From contig CAVQIX010000004.1 in NCBI GenBank assembly GCA_963712765.1, forward strand, positions 1 through 64,000: 64,000 nucleotides of DNA. The letters run 5' to 3'. Shown piece after piece: positions 33,601 to 44,025 of this stretch. Position 1 is the first letter of the stretch. Every line of letters starts with the position of its first letter. Made by a program: the position numbers and the translations under genes. The notes below the pieces were generated by a model. The model searched no databases. It saw only the letters and a list, made by a program, of their open reading frames with translations, and had not been told where the DNA came from. The DNA comes from CAXMST01 sp963712765 (GTDB lineage: Bacteria; Actinomycetota; Thermoleophilia; Solirubrobacterales; 70-9).

Positions 33601-35955
33601 CTAGCCGCGGCTTCGAGCCGTGGTCTTGCCGCGCGTCGCCCGCTTGGTGCGGGTGGTGGTGGTCGGTGGCTTCTTGCGGGCACCGCCGCTCTTCTTCGGT
33701 TTGCCGCCCGAGCCCCTGCCCTTGCCCTTGCCCTTGGCCGCCTTGCCGGCGCCTCCGCCCTTGCCCTTGCCGTCCTCGCCACCCTCCGCCGCCTTGCGGG
33801 CTTCGGCGGCCTCCTTGGCCTTGCGGCGCTCCTCGCGCTTTTGGCGCATCTCGACCATCGTCGGGCATTCGTCGTTGAGGCAGAGCTTCCAGGGGCGGCC
33901 GCGGAAGCCCTTGACCGTCAGCCGCGGGCGCACCTCGCAGACCGAGCACTTCGGCTCCAGCCGCCAGAGCTCGTAGCCGCGGCCGGGGAGCGGGCCCGAG
34001 TTGGTGCATGAATCCTCGGCCTCGGGGTCGTCGCGGTCGTAGCCCTCGCAGCCCCAGAAGCGCTTGCCGCCCTTGAGGTCGATGATCCGCAGCCGGTTCG
34101 GCTCGCCGTCCTCGTTGGTCCGGCCCTTGGCCTCGCAGACCTCGCAGTGGCCGATGTACTTGTCCTCGTCCATCCCGGCCCAGATCGTCTTCGCCAGATC
34201 CTCGCGCCGCTCGAAGAGGTCGTCGTAGGTCTTGTGCAGCATGTCGCGGCTGATCGCGATCACGTCGTCCTTGCTGCGCTCACCGGAGGCGATCTCGTCC
34301 ATGTCCTGCTCGAGCTCGGCGGTCATCTCCGGCGTCGCCATCCGCTCCACGTGGTCGTGGAAGGCCTTGAACATCGCGATCCCGGTCTCTGAAGGCTGTG
34401 GCGGGTTGGAGAAGACGTATCCGCGCGAGTAGAGCTTCTGGATGATGTCGGGGCGGGTCGCCTTGGTCCCGAGGCCGAGCTCCTCCATCATCTCGATCAG
34501 CTTGCCCTGGCTGATCCGCGAGGGCGGCTGGGTCTCCTTGTCGATCACCCATGGGGCGCCGTCGAGATCGAGCTTCTGGCCTTCGGTGAGCGCCGGGATC
34601 TCGTTGTCGGCCGAGCGGGCGTAGGTGTAGATGCCGGCGTATCCGGGATCAACCACGATCGAGCCGCGGACGAAGTAGGTCTCGCTGCCGGCCCTGATGT
34701 CGGCGCGGGCCGACTCGGTGATCATCGGCGGCGAGAAGGTGGCGAGGAAGCGGCGGACGACGAGCTCGTAGACGCGGCGCTTGGGACCCTCCAGCGCGTT
34801 CGGGTAGACCGCCTGCGTCGGGTAGATCGGCGGGTGGTCGGTGGTCTCCTTCTTACCCCGGGTCGGCTTCAGCTCGCCGTCGAGCAGGCCCTTGGCGGCA
34901 TCGAACTCGGGGATCCGGACCAGGCTGGAGACGAGCTCGCGCAGGTCGAGCGAGGCGGGGTAGACGGTGTTGTCGGTACGGGGGTAGGAGATGAACCCGT
35001 CCATGTATAGGTCCTCGGCGATCCGCATCGCCTGCGAGGGGGTGATCCCGAGGCGGGAGGAGGCGTCGGTGGTGAAGGCGGTCGTGTTGTAGGGGGTCGG
35101 TGGCTTGCGGGTGTTCTTGCGCTTGGAGAGCTCGATCACCTCGCCGGGGGAGTCGGTGGCGGCGAGGGCGGCGTCGGCCTCGGGCTTCTCCCAGAATTTG
35201 TCGGTCTTGTGGTGGGCCTCGAAGGAGCCCTCGGAGTGGGTGAACTTGGCGAACACCTCCCAGTAGGGCTTGGCGACGTGGGCGCGGCGCTCGAGCTCGC
35301 GCTCGACGATCAGGCCCAGGGTCGGGCTCTGTACGCGGCCGACCGAGAGGAAGTTGGAGCCGAAGCGGCGGGTGGCCAGCGAGACGGCGCGGGTCAGGGT
35401 CGCGCCCCAGATCAGGTCTATCTCCTGACGGACCTGGGCGGCGTCGGCGAGCGGGTAGGAGAGCTCGTCGAGCTCACCGAAGGCACGCTCGATCTCGTCC
35501 TTAGTCAGGGCCGAGTAGCGGGCGCGCTGGACCGCGGGACGGGTCTCGTCGTTGCCGGCAACGACCAGCCCGGGGTTGACGTCGAGCGCCTCGCCGAGGG
35601 CCTCGAGGCCGATCAGCTCGCCCTCGCGGTCGAAGTCGGTCGCGATCACGACCGAGCCGGCCTCCTTGGCGAGCTTGCGGACGGCCTTGACGACGTTCTT
35701 GTCGGTCGCCTCCTTGACAAGCTCGGCATCGATCAGGGTCTTGGGGTCGGTCTCCTGCCAGTTCGAGTAGCCCTCGGGGAAGGCCGGGTTGAGCACGTGG
35801 CCCTTGAGCCCGACCGTCGTCTGCTCGACCCCGGAGGAGTCGGTCCAGGTGTAGAACGGGGTCCGGTAGCTGGCGCCCTCGGTGGCGGAACCGCCGCTGA
35901 GGATCTCGGAGATCTTCTTGGCGGAGTTGTTCTTCTCGGTGATGATCAGGCGCAT
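33601..35955 (-). CDS. topA: DNA topoisomerase I, archaeal-like type IA
   Basis: 784 aa from ATG 35953-35955 (MRLIITEKNNSAKKISEIL). Toprim domain with the DxD-like ATDFDREGELIG, catalytic Tyr in DGFISYPRTDNT, and the clamp-region motifs FLSVGRVQSPTLGLIVERE and TTDHPPIYPT, which I associate with archaeal rather than the usual bacterial TopA. C-terminal Cys motifs CEVCEAKG...RFWGCEGY and KCSVCEVRPR...LCLNDECPT are zinc ribbons. The tail is a long Lys/Gly/Arg-rich disordered stretch that should bind DNA. First gene of a leftward run topA-tmk-holB-kinase-regulator. Confidence 0.93.
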   Translation of the reverse strand: MRLIITEKNNSAKKISEILSGGSATEGASYRTPFYTWTDSSGVEQTTVGLKGHVLNPAFPEGYSNWQETDPKTLIDAELVKEATDKNVVKAVRKLAKEAGSVVIATDFDREGELIGLEALGEALDVNPGLVVAGNDETRPAVQRARYSALTKDEIERAFGELDELSYPLADAAQVRQEIDLIWGATLTRAVSLATRRFGSNFLSVGRVQSPTLGLIVERELERRAHVAKPYWEVFAKFTHSEGSFEAHHKTDKFWEKPEADAALAATDSPGEVIELSKRKNTRKPPTPYNTTAFTTDASSRLGITPSQAMRIAEDLYMDGFISYPRTDNTVYPASLDLRELVSSLVRIPEFDAAKGLLDGELKPTRGKKETTDHPPIYPTQAVYPNALEGPKRRVYELVVRRFLATFSPPMITESARADIRAGSETYFVRGSIVVDPGYAGIYTYARSADNEIPALTEGQKLDLDGAPWVIDKETQPPSRISQGKLIEMMEELGLGTKATRPDIIQKLYSRGYVFSNPPQPSETGIAMFKAFHDHVERMATPEMTAELEQDMDEIASGERSKDDVIAISRDMLHKTYDDLFERREDLAKTIWAGMDEDKYIGHCEVCEAKGRTNEDGEPNRLRIIDLKGGKRFWGCEGYDRDDPEAEDSCTNSGPLPGRGYELWRLEPKCSVCEVRPRLTVKGFRGRPWKLCLNDECPTMVEMRQKREERRKAKEAAEARKAAEGGEDGKGKGGGAGKAAKGKGKGRGSGGKPKKSGGARKKPPTTTTRTKRATRGKTTARSRG

Positions 35956-36267
35956 TGGGGCTCTCCGGCGGTGGGCTGGGGGTAGGCGGCGGCGACTGTA
36001 GCAACCGCCGCAAGGCGCCCTGCCGGGATCGAGCGGCGACCGACGCGCCCGTAGGCTCCCGCCGATGACGGCCCTCATCAGCGGCGGCGCCGCTTTCATC
36101 GGCTCCGATCTGGTCGATGCGCGGCGCTGGGCGAGGGGCTGACCGAGACCTACGAAACCGGACAAGCGCGAGCGGTATGGCCCGGAGCGCAAGGTCCAGG
36201 CGGCCGGGGGCCGGCGAGCCGACGATCCGCCCAGGCAGCTTCGGCGCTCCCTCTAAGCTATTCGCAG
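35956..36267. other. Gene-poor 312-bp stretch between divergent topA and siroheme synthase
   Basis: Holds the divergent start regions of topA (leftward) and the siroheme synthase gene (rightward). The only coding-like signal is the decayed epimerase start at 36,065-36,142. I see no clear -35/-10 pair, hairpin or repeat here. Confidence 0.6.
36065..36142 (+). pseudogene. Decayed N-terminus of an NAD-dependent epimerase/SDR
   Basis: From the ATG at 36065 the frame reads MTALISGGAAFIGSDLVDAR and then stops; this resembles the MTALITGGAGFIGSHLVDAL start of extended SDR sugar epimerases, with Gly-to-Ala and His-to-Asp changes. After a frame change a few more codons (ALGEGLT) fit, then similarity ends. 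Remnant of a lost gene; weak but specific. Confidence 0.4.
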
Positions 36268-37023
36268 ATGCCTGCCCAGCAGTACGAAGGTAAAGAGTGC
36301 GTCTGCCAGTTCCGCAAGGGGATCTGCGACCAGTCCTGCGTGCGCGGGATGCTCGAGACCCCCTTCTACATCGCCTGCCTGCGGCTGACCGGGCGCCAGT
36401 GCCTGGTGGTCGGCGCCGGCGACGTCGGCCTGGAGAAGATCGAGGGCCTGCTCGCCTGCGACGCCGATGTGCTCGTCGTCGCTCCGGAAGTGACGAATCC
36501 CGAGGTCGATCGCCTCGCCTCCGAGGGCTCGATCAGGCTCGAGCACCGCGGCTTCGAACCGGCCGATCTCGACAGCAGCTTCATGGTGATCGCCGCCACA
36601 GACGACACCGACGTCAACATCGAGGTCTACAACGAGGCCGAGAAGCGGGCGATGCTCTCCAACATCGTCGACGTCCCCTCGCTCTGCAACTTCATCCTCC
36701 CGGCGATCGTCCGCACCGGGCCGCTGGCGATCGCGATCTCTACGGCCGGCGCCTCCCCCGCCCTGGCGAAGCGGATGAAGCGTGAGATCGCCGAGCTGTT
36801 CGGCAGCGCCTACGCCGATCTCGCCCAGATCCTCAACGACGAGCGCGGCTGGGCCAAGGGTACCCTGCCGACGTACCAGGACCGTAAGGCCTTCTTCGAA
36901 GAGATCGTCAATGGCAGCCCCGACCCGATCTCACTGCTGCGGGAGAACCGCCGCCCCGAGCTCGACGAGCTGATCGCCGACGCCCGCGAGCGCCACGCCG
37001 AGCGCGTCTCGACCACGGCCTAG
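36268..37023 (+). CDS. Precorrin-2 dehydrogenase/sirohydrochlorin ferrochelatase-like protein with an N-terminal Cys cluster
   Basis: 251 aa, siroheme synthase N-domain (Met8/CysG-N) type. NAD-binding CLVVGAGDVGLEKIEGLLA, VIAATDDTDVNIEVYNEAE with the general-base Asp, NIVDVPSLCNFILPAIV and ISTAGASPALAKRMKREI are the family blocks. The chain is preceded by an unusual ~35-residue extension with four Cys (KECVCQFRKGICDQSCVRG: C-x-C-x7-C-x3-C), which could bind zinc or an Fe-S cluster. No uroporphyrinogen methylase domain; no partner gene adjacent. Confidence 0.87.
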   Translation: MPAQQYEGKECVCQFRKGICDQSCVRGMLETPFYIACLRLTGRQCLVVGAGDVGLEKIEGLLACDADVLVVAPEVTNPEVDRLASEGSIRLEHRGFEPADLDSSFMVIAATDDTDVNIEVYNEAEKRAMLSNIVDVPSLCNFILPAIVRTGPLAIAISTAGASPALAKRMKREIAELFGSAYADLAQILNDERGWAKGTLPTYQDRKAFFEEIVNGSPDPISLLRENRRPELDELIADARERHAERVSTTA

Positions 37024-37137
37024 CGCCGTTTCCGCGGCAGGCCGGGCCGCCGATGCGTCCTCTCGCGGCGCACTCGGCACTGACCCGTGACGCTTGCGTC
37101 TTGATCGGTGCGGGCCGCGGAGCCAGGGTTCCCCGGG

Positions 37138-38076
37138 ATGGAACCATCGTCTGGATCTGGTGCTCTTGGCGGTACCCAAGTCCCGACGACGCTGGCGGGC
37201 GAGCTCGCCGCGCGCCAGTTCGGCGCGGTCGCCCGGCGTCAGCTCAGGGAGCACGGCCTCTCCCACGCGCGAGTGCGCAGCTGGCTCAGGCGCGGACGGC
37301 TGCATCGGCGCTACCCCGGCGTCTACGCCTGGGGTCGGGCTGAACTGGGGGCCGAGGGGCAGCTGGCGTCCGCGCTCCTCTTTGCAGGAGCCGGCGCGGC
37401 GCTCGGCAGCCTGAGCGCGCTGTGGTGGCGCGAGCTGCTCGGGCGCAGGCCGGCCCGCATCCACGTCGACGCACCCGGAGACAAGCGCTCCCATGCCGAC
37501 ATCGTGATCCGCCACCCGCGCCGGCTGCAGCGTGAGATGCACGGCGGGCTCCCCGTGGTGCCGCTGCCACAGGCACTTCTCGCCGCCTCAGCTCACCTCC
37601 GCCACGACTCCCTGCGGCTCGTGCTGGCGCGAGCCGAGTTCCGCAAGCTGCTCTCGCTGCCGGAGCTCGAACGCGCGCTCGGACCGGGTCGCCCCGGGAC
37701 GCGTGCCCTGCGAGGAGCGATGGACCGCCATCTACCCCAGCTGGCCCGGTGTGCGAACGGGCTCGAGCGCGACTTCGTGTTGCTCTGTGAATCCGGCGGG
37801 CTGGAGCTTCCCGAGCCGAACGCCCGGATCGGCAGGTTCCGGCCCGACATGCTCTGGCGCGGGGCGGGGCTGATCGTCGAGCTCGACGGGACGGGCGCGC
37901 ACTCGACGCCGGCACAGCTCACGGCCGACCGGCGTCGGCAGCGGGAGCTCGAGGCCCGCGGCTGCCTCGTGCTCCGGTTTGGCTGGAACGAGGTCCGCTC
38001 CGGACCGGGCGGGATCCTGGCGGAAGTTCGTCACGCCTTGGCCGCTCGCACGGTCTCAGCAGCGCGGCAACGATAG
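37138..38076 (+). CDS. AbiEi-like winged-helix plus DUF559 endonuclease-like protein
   Basis: About 312 aa from ATG 37138 (a start at 37108 is possible). N-terminal region FGAVARRQLREHGLSHARVRSWLRRG...YPGVYAWG is the AbiEi-type winged helix seen in type IV antitoxins; the C-terminal ~120 residues carry the DUF559 Vsr-like nuclease core (RFRPDMLWRGAGLIVELDG with D and E-x-D, RQRELEARGCLVLRFGWNEV). Multi-copy in this group of actinobacteria; role unproven (DNA repair, defence). No AbiEii-like toxin is next to it. A related fragment is at 29,088. Confidence 0.8.
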   Translation: MEPSSGSGALGGTQVPTTLAGELAARQFGAVARRQLREHGLSHARVRSWLRRGRLHRRYPGVYAWGRAELGAEGQLASALLFAGAGAALGSLSALWWRELLGRRPARIHVDAPGDKRSHADIVIRHPRRLQREMHGGLPVVPLPQALLAASAHLRHDSLRLVLARAEFRKLLSLPELERALGPGRPGTRALRGAMDRHLPQLARCANGLERDFVLLCESGGLELPEPNARIGRFRPDMLWRGAGLIVELDGTGAHSTPAQLTADRRRQRELEARGCLVLRFGWNEVRSGPGGILAEVRHALAARTVSAARQR

Positions 38077-38087
38077 ATTCCCTGTCG

Positions 38088-38873
38088 ATGCGTATCGCGG
38101 GCTCACGAACCTTGATCACCGGCGCCTCGTCCGGCATCGGCGCCGAGATCGCCCGCGAGATGGCGCGGCGCGGTGCGAAGCCGATCCTGGTCGCCCGCGG
38201 GCGCGGCAAGCTCGAGCTGCTGGCCGATGAGCTGCGCGGACGCGGGGCCGAGGTCACGGTCGCCCCGGCCGACCTCAGCGACGATGAGGACGTCGCCCGC
38301 CTCGCCGCGGAGGTGGTGGCCGAGGGCGGCCCGCCCGACATCCTGATCAACAACGCCGGCGCCGGAATCTGGAGGGCGATCGACGAGACCGAGGCCGGCT
38401 ACGGCGAGCAGGCTATGCGCCTCCCCTACCTCGCCGCCTACGAGCTGACCAGGCAGCTCGCGCCGGCGATGATCGAGCGGGGCTCCGGATGGATTCTCAA
38501 CATGACCTCGGCCGCGGGCTTTGTGACGGTCCCGGGCGCGACCGCCTACGGGGTGGCGCGCTGGGCGATGCGGGCGTTCAGCTACCAGCTCGAAGACGAC
38601 CTGCGCGACACCGGCGTCGGCGTCGGCCTGCTGGTCCCCTTCGAGGTCGACTCCCCCTACTTCGACAACAACCCCGGATCGCGCGAGCGGATCCCGAAGA
38701 TCGCGGCTCTGGTCGGGACCATGGACGAGGCCGACGTCGCCCGCGAGGCGGCGGATGCGATCGAGCGCGAGCGGCGGCAGTGGGTCATCCCTGCGCGGGG
38801 ACGCTGGATGCTGCGGACGACCCCGCCGGCATTGATGCGCAAGCTGATGCAGGCCACCGGCTGGCGGCGCTGA
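38088..38873 (+). CDS. Short-chain dehydrogenase/reductase
   Basis: 261 aa classical SDR. Cofactor site TLITGASSGIGAEIAREMA, structural ILINNAGAGIWRA, catalytic Ser in MTSAAGFVTVPG and Tyr-x-x-x in TAYGVARWAMRAF; the canonical YxxxK Lys is replaced by Arg (Y-G-V-A-R), which is unusual and might lower or alter activity. NADP preference is suggested by basic residues in LVARGRGK. Starts 11 nt after the DUF559 gene. Confidence 0.88.
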   Translation: MRIAGSRTLITGASSGIGAEIAREMARRGAKPILVARGRGKLELLADELRGRGAEVTVAPADLSDDEDVARLAAEVVAEGGPPDILINNAGAGIWRAIDETEAGYGEQAMRLPYLAAYELTRQLAPAMIERGSGWILNMTSAAGFVTVPGATAYGVARWAMRAFSYQLEDDLRDTGVGVGLLVPFEVDSPYFDNNPGSRERIPKIAALVGTMDEADVAREAADAIERERRQWVIPARGRWMLRTTPPALMRKLMQATGWRR

Positions 38874-38891
38874 GCGGCGAGCCGGGCAGGG

Positions 38892-39533
38892 CTATTCGCC
38901 GAGCGGACGCTCCATCGGCCACAGCCGCAGGCCGCCACCGACCTCGAGCTCACCCTCTAGCCCGTAGCCGAGCGAGCGATAGAACTCGATGTTGGACCGG
39001 GTTCCGGTCTCGAGATAGGTGGGCACGCCGAGGCGGGCGGAGCAGTCGTGGATGTCGGCCATCAGCGCCTTGCCGACGCCGCGGCTCTGGTGGTCGGGCT
39101 CGATCCCGATGTACCAGAGATACAGGTGGGGACGGTCGATGTGGGCCTCCCGCATCGCCCGGTCGGCCCTCAGGCCGCGGCGGGTCGGCAACGGCCCGGC
39201 GACAACTGCCCAGCCGACCTGCCAGGTGGCTGCCCGCTCCGGCGGCGGCCAGGTTCCCGGCTCGAAGGCGATCGTCACCCCGAGCAGGCGGCCACCGACT
39301 CCCCCGGCGCCGCTCAGCCGCGCGACGCGGATCCGGGCGCCGTTGCGCGCCGAGGCGTTGACGATCCCCCAGAAGGCGGTGCGGTTGGCGAGCGCGCGGT
39401 AGCGACGGCTGCGCGGCCCGATCGAGCTCCAGACGGGGTCGTCGAGGAAGGCGCGGGCGAGGAGTGGCCCGACCGCTGCGAGCTCGGCCCGGGTCGGGGC
39501 CGAAACCTCGACGGGACCCGCGGCCCCGTTCAT
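38892..39533 (-). CDS. GNAT-family N-acetyltransferase
   Basis: 213 aa. Acetyl-CoA-binding block YLWYIGIEPDHQSRGVGKALMADI with the Q/R-x-x-G-x-G/A pattern, followed by YLETGTRSNIEFYRSLGYG, typical of GNAT enzymes with small-molecule or unknown substrates. N-terminal APTRAELAAVGPLLARAFLDDPVWS is the usual first helix-strand. No further clue to the acceptor. Confidence 0.9.
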   Translation of the reverse strand: MNGAAGPVEVSAPTRAELAAVGPLLARAFLDDPVWSSIGPRSRRYRALANRTAFWGIVNASARNGARIRVARLSGAGGVGGRLLGVTIAFEPGTWPPPERAATWQVGWAVVAGPLPTRRGLRADRAMREAHIDRPHLYLWYIGIEPDHQSRGVGKALMADIHDCSARLGVPTYLETGTRSNIEFYRSLGYGLEGELEVGGGLRLWPMERPLGE

Positions 39534-39561
39534 CGGCGCGTGCCGTCCACCCCCGGCGCGC

Positions 39562-40389
39562 TCAACCGGCCGGCGCGGCGTAGATCGCGATCGCCGCGAA
39601 GTGGGCGGCGGCAGCGGCGACGACGAGCACGTGGAAGACCTCGTGGTACCCGAAGACCTTCGGGCTGGGGTTGGGGCGCTGGCGCGCGTAGACGACGGCG
39701 CCGATCACGTAGAGGATGCCCCCGAGCGCGATCAGGAGGCCGGCACCGAGGCCGGCGGTGGAGATGATCGCGGGCAGCGCAATCGCGCCGAGGCTGCCGA
39801 CGGCGACGTAGACCGCGGCCGAGACCCACTTGGGAGCGTCGATCCAGATCGTCTCGACGACCATCCCCGCGATCGCGGCGGCCCAGACGGTGATCAGCAT
39901 CGCGGTCGAGAAGGGCGGATCGAGCAGGATCGCGGCGAAGGGGGTGATCGTGCCGGCGATCAGGACGAAGATCATCGAGTGGTCGAGCCTGCGCATCCAA
40001 ACGCGCGAGCGGGCCCGTTTCCAATCGACCCGGTGATAGAGGGCGCTGGTCCCGAGCAGGGCCGAGAGGGAGATGGCGTAGACCCCGACCGAGAGGCGGC
40101 CGACGCCGCTGTTGGCGATCAGGGCAACGAGCAGAATCCCGGCCAGGAGGCTCACCGGGAAGGCCCAGCCGTGGATCACACCGCGAAGCTTGGGTTTGAC
40201 GCGGGCCTGGAGCTCCTCGGCCGCGGCTTTGGCGGCCTCGACCCGTTCGCCGGTGGCGGCCTTTGCCGCCTCGACCCGTTCGCCGGTGGCGAGCTTGGCG
40301 GCCTCGACCCGCTCGCGGCCCGCCTCGCGGGCAGCGTCCACGCGCTCGCGCCCACCGTCCACCGCTTTTCTCATCCCGTCGGTCACCAC
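39562..40389 (-). CDS. Hemolysin III/TrhA family membrane protein with N-terminal 11-mer repeats
   Basis: 275 aa. The C-terminal ~210 residues are a seven-helix HlyIII/PAQR-like protein with conserved SALYHRVDW, RRLDHSMIFVLIAGTITPF and the metal-binding GYHEVFHVLVV near the end. Before it lie about 60 residues of 11-residue repeats (G-R-E-R-V-D/E-A-A-K/R-x-A, four copies), predicted to be a long amphipathic helix like group 3 LEA proteins. The membrane part may act in membrane energy or lipid homeostasis; the extension is not usual in the family. Confidence 0.88.
   Translation of the reverse strand: MVTDGMRKAVDGGRERVDAAREAGRERVEAAKLATGERVEAAKAATGERVEAAKAAAEELQARVKPKLRGVIHGWAFPVSLLAGILLVALIANSGVGRLSVGVYAISLSALLGTSALYHRVDWKRARSRVWMRRLDHSMIFVLIAGTITPFAAILLDPPFSTAMLITVWAAAIAGMVVETIWIDAPKWVSAAVYVAVGSLGAIALPAIISTAGLGAGLLIALGGILYVIGAVVYARQRPNPSPKVFGYHEVFHVLVVAAAAAHFAAIAIYAAPAG
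40228..40350 (-). repeat. 33-bp tandem repeat encoding 11-residue helix repeats
   Basis: Period-33 repetition inside the hemolysin III gene; two central copies differ at only a few bases (cgacccgttcgccggtggcg recurring), the outer ones more. It keeps the frame, so copy number can vary without breaking the protein. Confidence 0.75.
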
Positions 40390-40465
40390 AGCCAGTATCC
40401 CCTATGCGCGAGAGATATGCGCAGGTATGCCGCGTTGTGTGACGGACCCGACACGGTGTGACCAA

Positions 40466-40482
40466 CCCCCCATATCTGGTGT
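40466..40482 (+). promoter_or_regulatory. Possible NrdR box upstream of nrdR-nrdJ
   Basis: The sequence ccccccATATCTGGTGT keeps one half and the centre of the palindromic NrdR box pattern (AT-rich centre flanked by ACAC/GTGT arms), 41 nt before the nrdR start. The left arm does not match, and no second box at a helical multiple is clear, so this is tentative. Confidence 0.3.
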
Positions 40483-40523
40483 CTTGCGGTTCCGTCCGCG
40501 CCCATCCCTAGCGTTGATCGTCC

Positions 40524-41046
40524 GTGATTTGTCCGCTTTGCGACAAGCGATCGAAGGTAATCGAGAGCCGTCCCGTCGAGGAAGGCGCCGGCGTGCGGCG
40601 ACGGCGCGAGTGCTCCGAATGCGGCTACCGGTTCACCAGCTTCGAGCGCTACGCCGACGCTCCCGCCGCGGTCCGCAAACGCGACCGCAGCCTGCAGGCC
40701 TTCGACCCCGACAAGCTCCGCGCCGGCCTCGCCCGGGCTGCCCACAAGCGCGACGATGCCGAGAGCGCGATCGAATCGATCGCCGCCCGCGTCGAGGGCG
40801 AGGCGCGCGGGCTGGCCGAGATCTCCAGCCGCCGGATCGGCGAGCTCTGCCTCGTGGGGCTACGGGAGAGCGACCGCATCGCCTATCTCCGCTTCGCAAC
40901 CGTCCACAAGCAGCTCGCCGATCTCGACGCTCTCAGCGCCGAGCTGTCGGACCTCGCAATTGCCGCAGACTTTGACCCCGAGATCCTCGGTTCCGAGGGC
41001 TCGGATTCGCAAGACTTGTCAATTCAAGAGTCCAGGAGAGAGGTAC

Positions 41047-41054
<8 letters not shown>
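40524..41054 (+). CDS. nrdR: Transcriptional repressor NrdR
   Basis: 176 aa, GTG start. N-terminal zinc ribbon MICPLCDKRSKVIESR...CSECGYRFTSFER, then the ATP-cone KRDRSLQAFDPDKLRAGLARA...YLRFATVHKQ. Senses dATP/ATP and represses ribonucleotide reductase genes. A 30-residue acidic tail follows the cone. Overlaps the nrdJ start by 8 nt, so the repressor is translationally coupled to the reductase that it should control. Confidence 0.95.
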
Positions 41055-43863
<2,809 letters not shown>

Positions 43864-43866
43864 CTC

Positions 43867-43955
43867 GCTGAGAGGCCGTGAGCGGCCTCATCGGTCGCCC
43901 GGCATAGCGCCGACCATCGCCGGGCGACGTCCTCCCTTATGGGCGACCTCTCAGC
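43867..43955 (+). other. Strong nested/alternative hairpin element after nrdJ
   Basis: Just after the nrdJ stop: a 7-bp hairpin GAGGCCG-TGAG-CGGCCTC (43872-43889), a 10-bp hairpin GTCGCCCGGC (43894-43903) with GCCGGGCGAC (43919-43928), and a 9-bp outer pairing GCTGAGAGG (43867-43875) with CCTCTCAGC (43947-43955). GGTCGCCC (43893-43900) can also pair with GGGCGACC (43941-43948), excluding the 10-bp hairpin. No U-run follows, so it is not a standard terminator. Might be a terminator for high-GC genomes, an mRNA 3' stabiliser or a small RNA. Confidence 0.5.
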
Positions 43956-44025
43956 TTCGTCAGCCGGTGATTTCGGCGGCGGGTGGACTGGCTGAGCAGC
44001 CAGAGATGGAAGACTGTGCGATCCG

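Noticed and set aside
37138..38076. AbiE-type abortive infection toxin-antitoxin system
   Set aside because: Only the AbiEi-like winged helix fused to DUF559 is present; no AbiEii nucleotidyltransferase toxin lies next to it. The lasso nucleotidyltransferase at 7,825 is a different family and far away.
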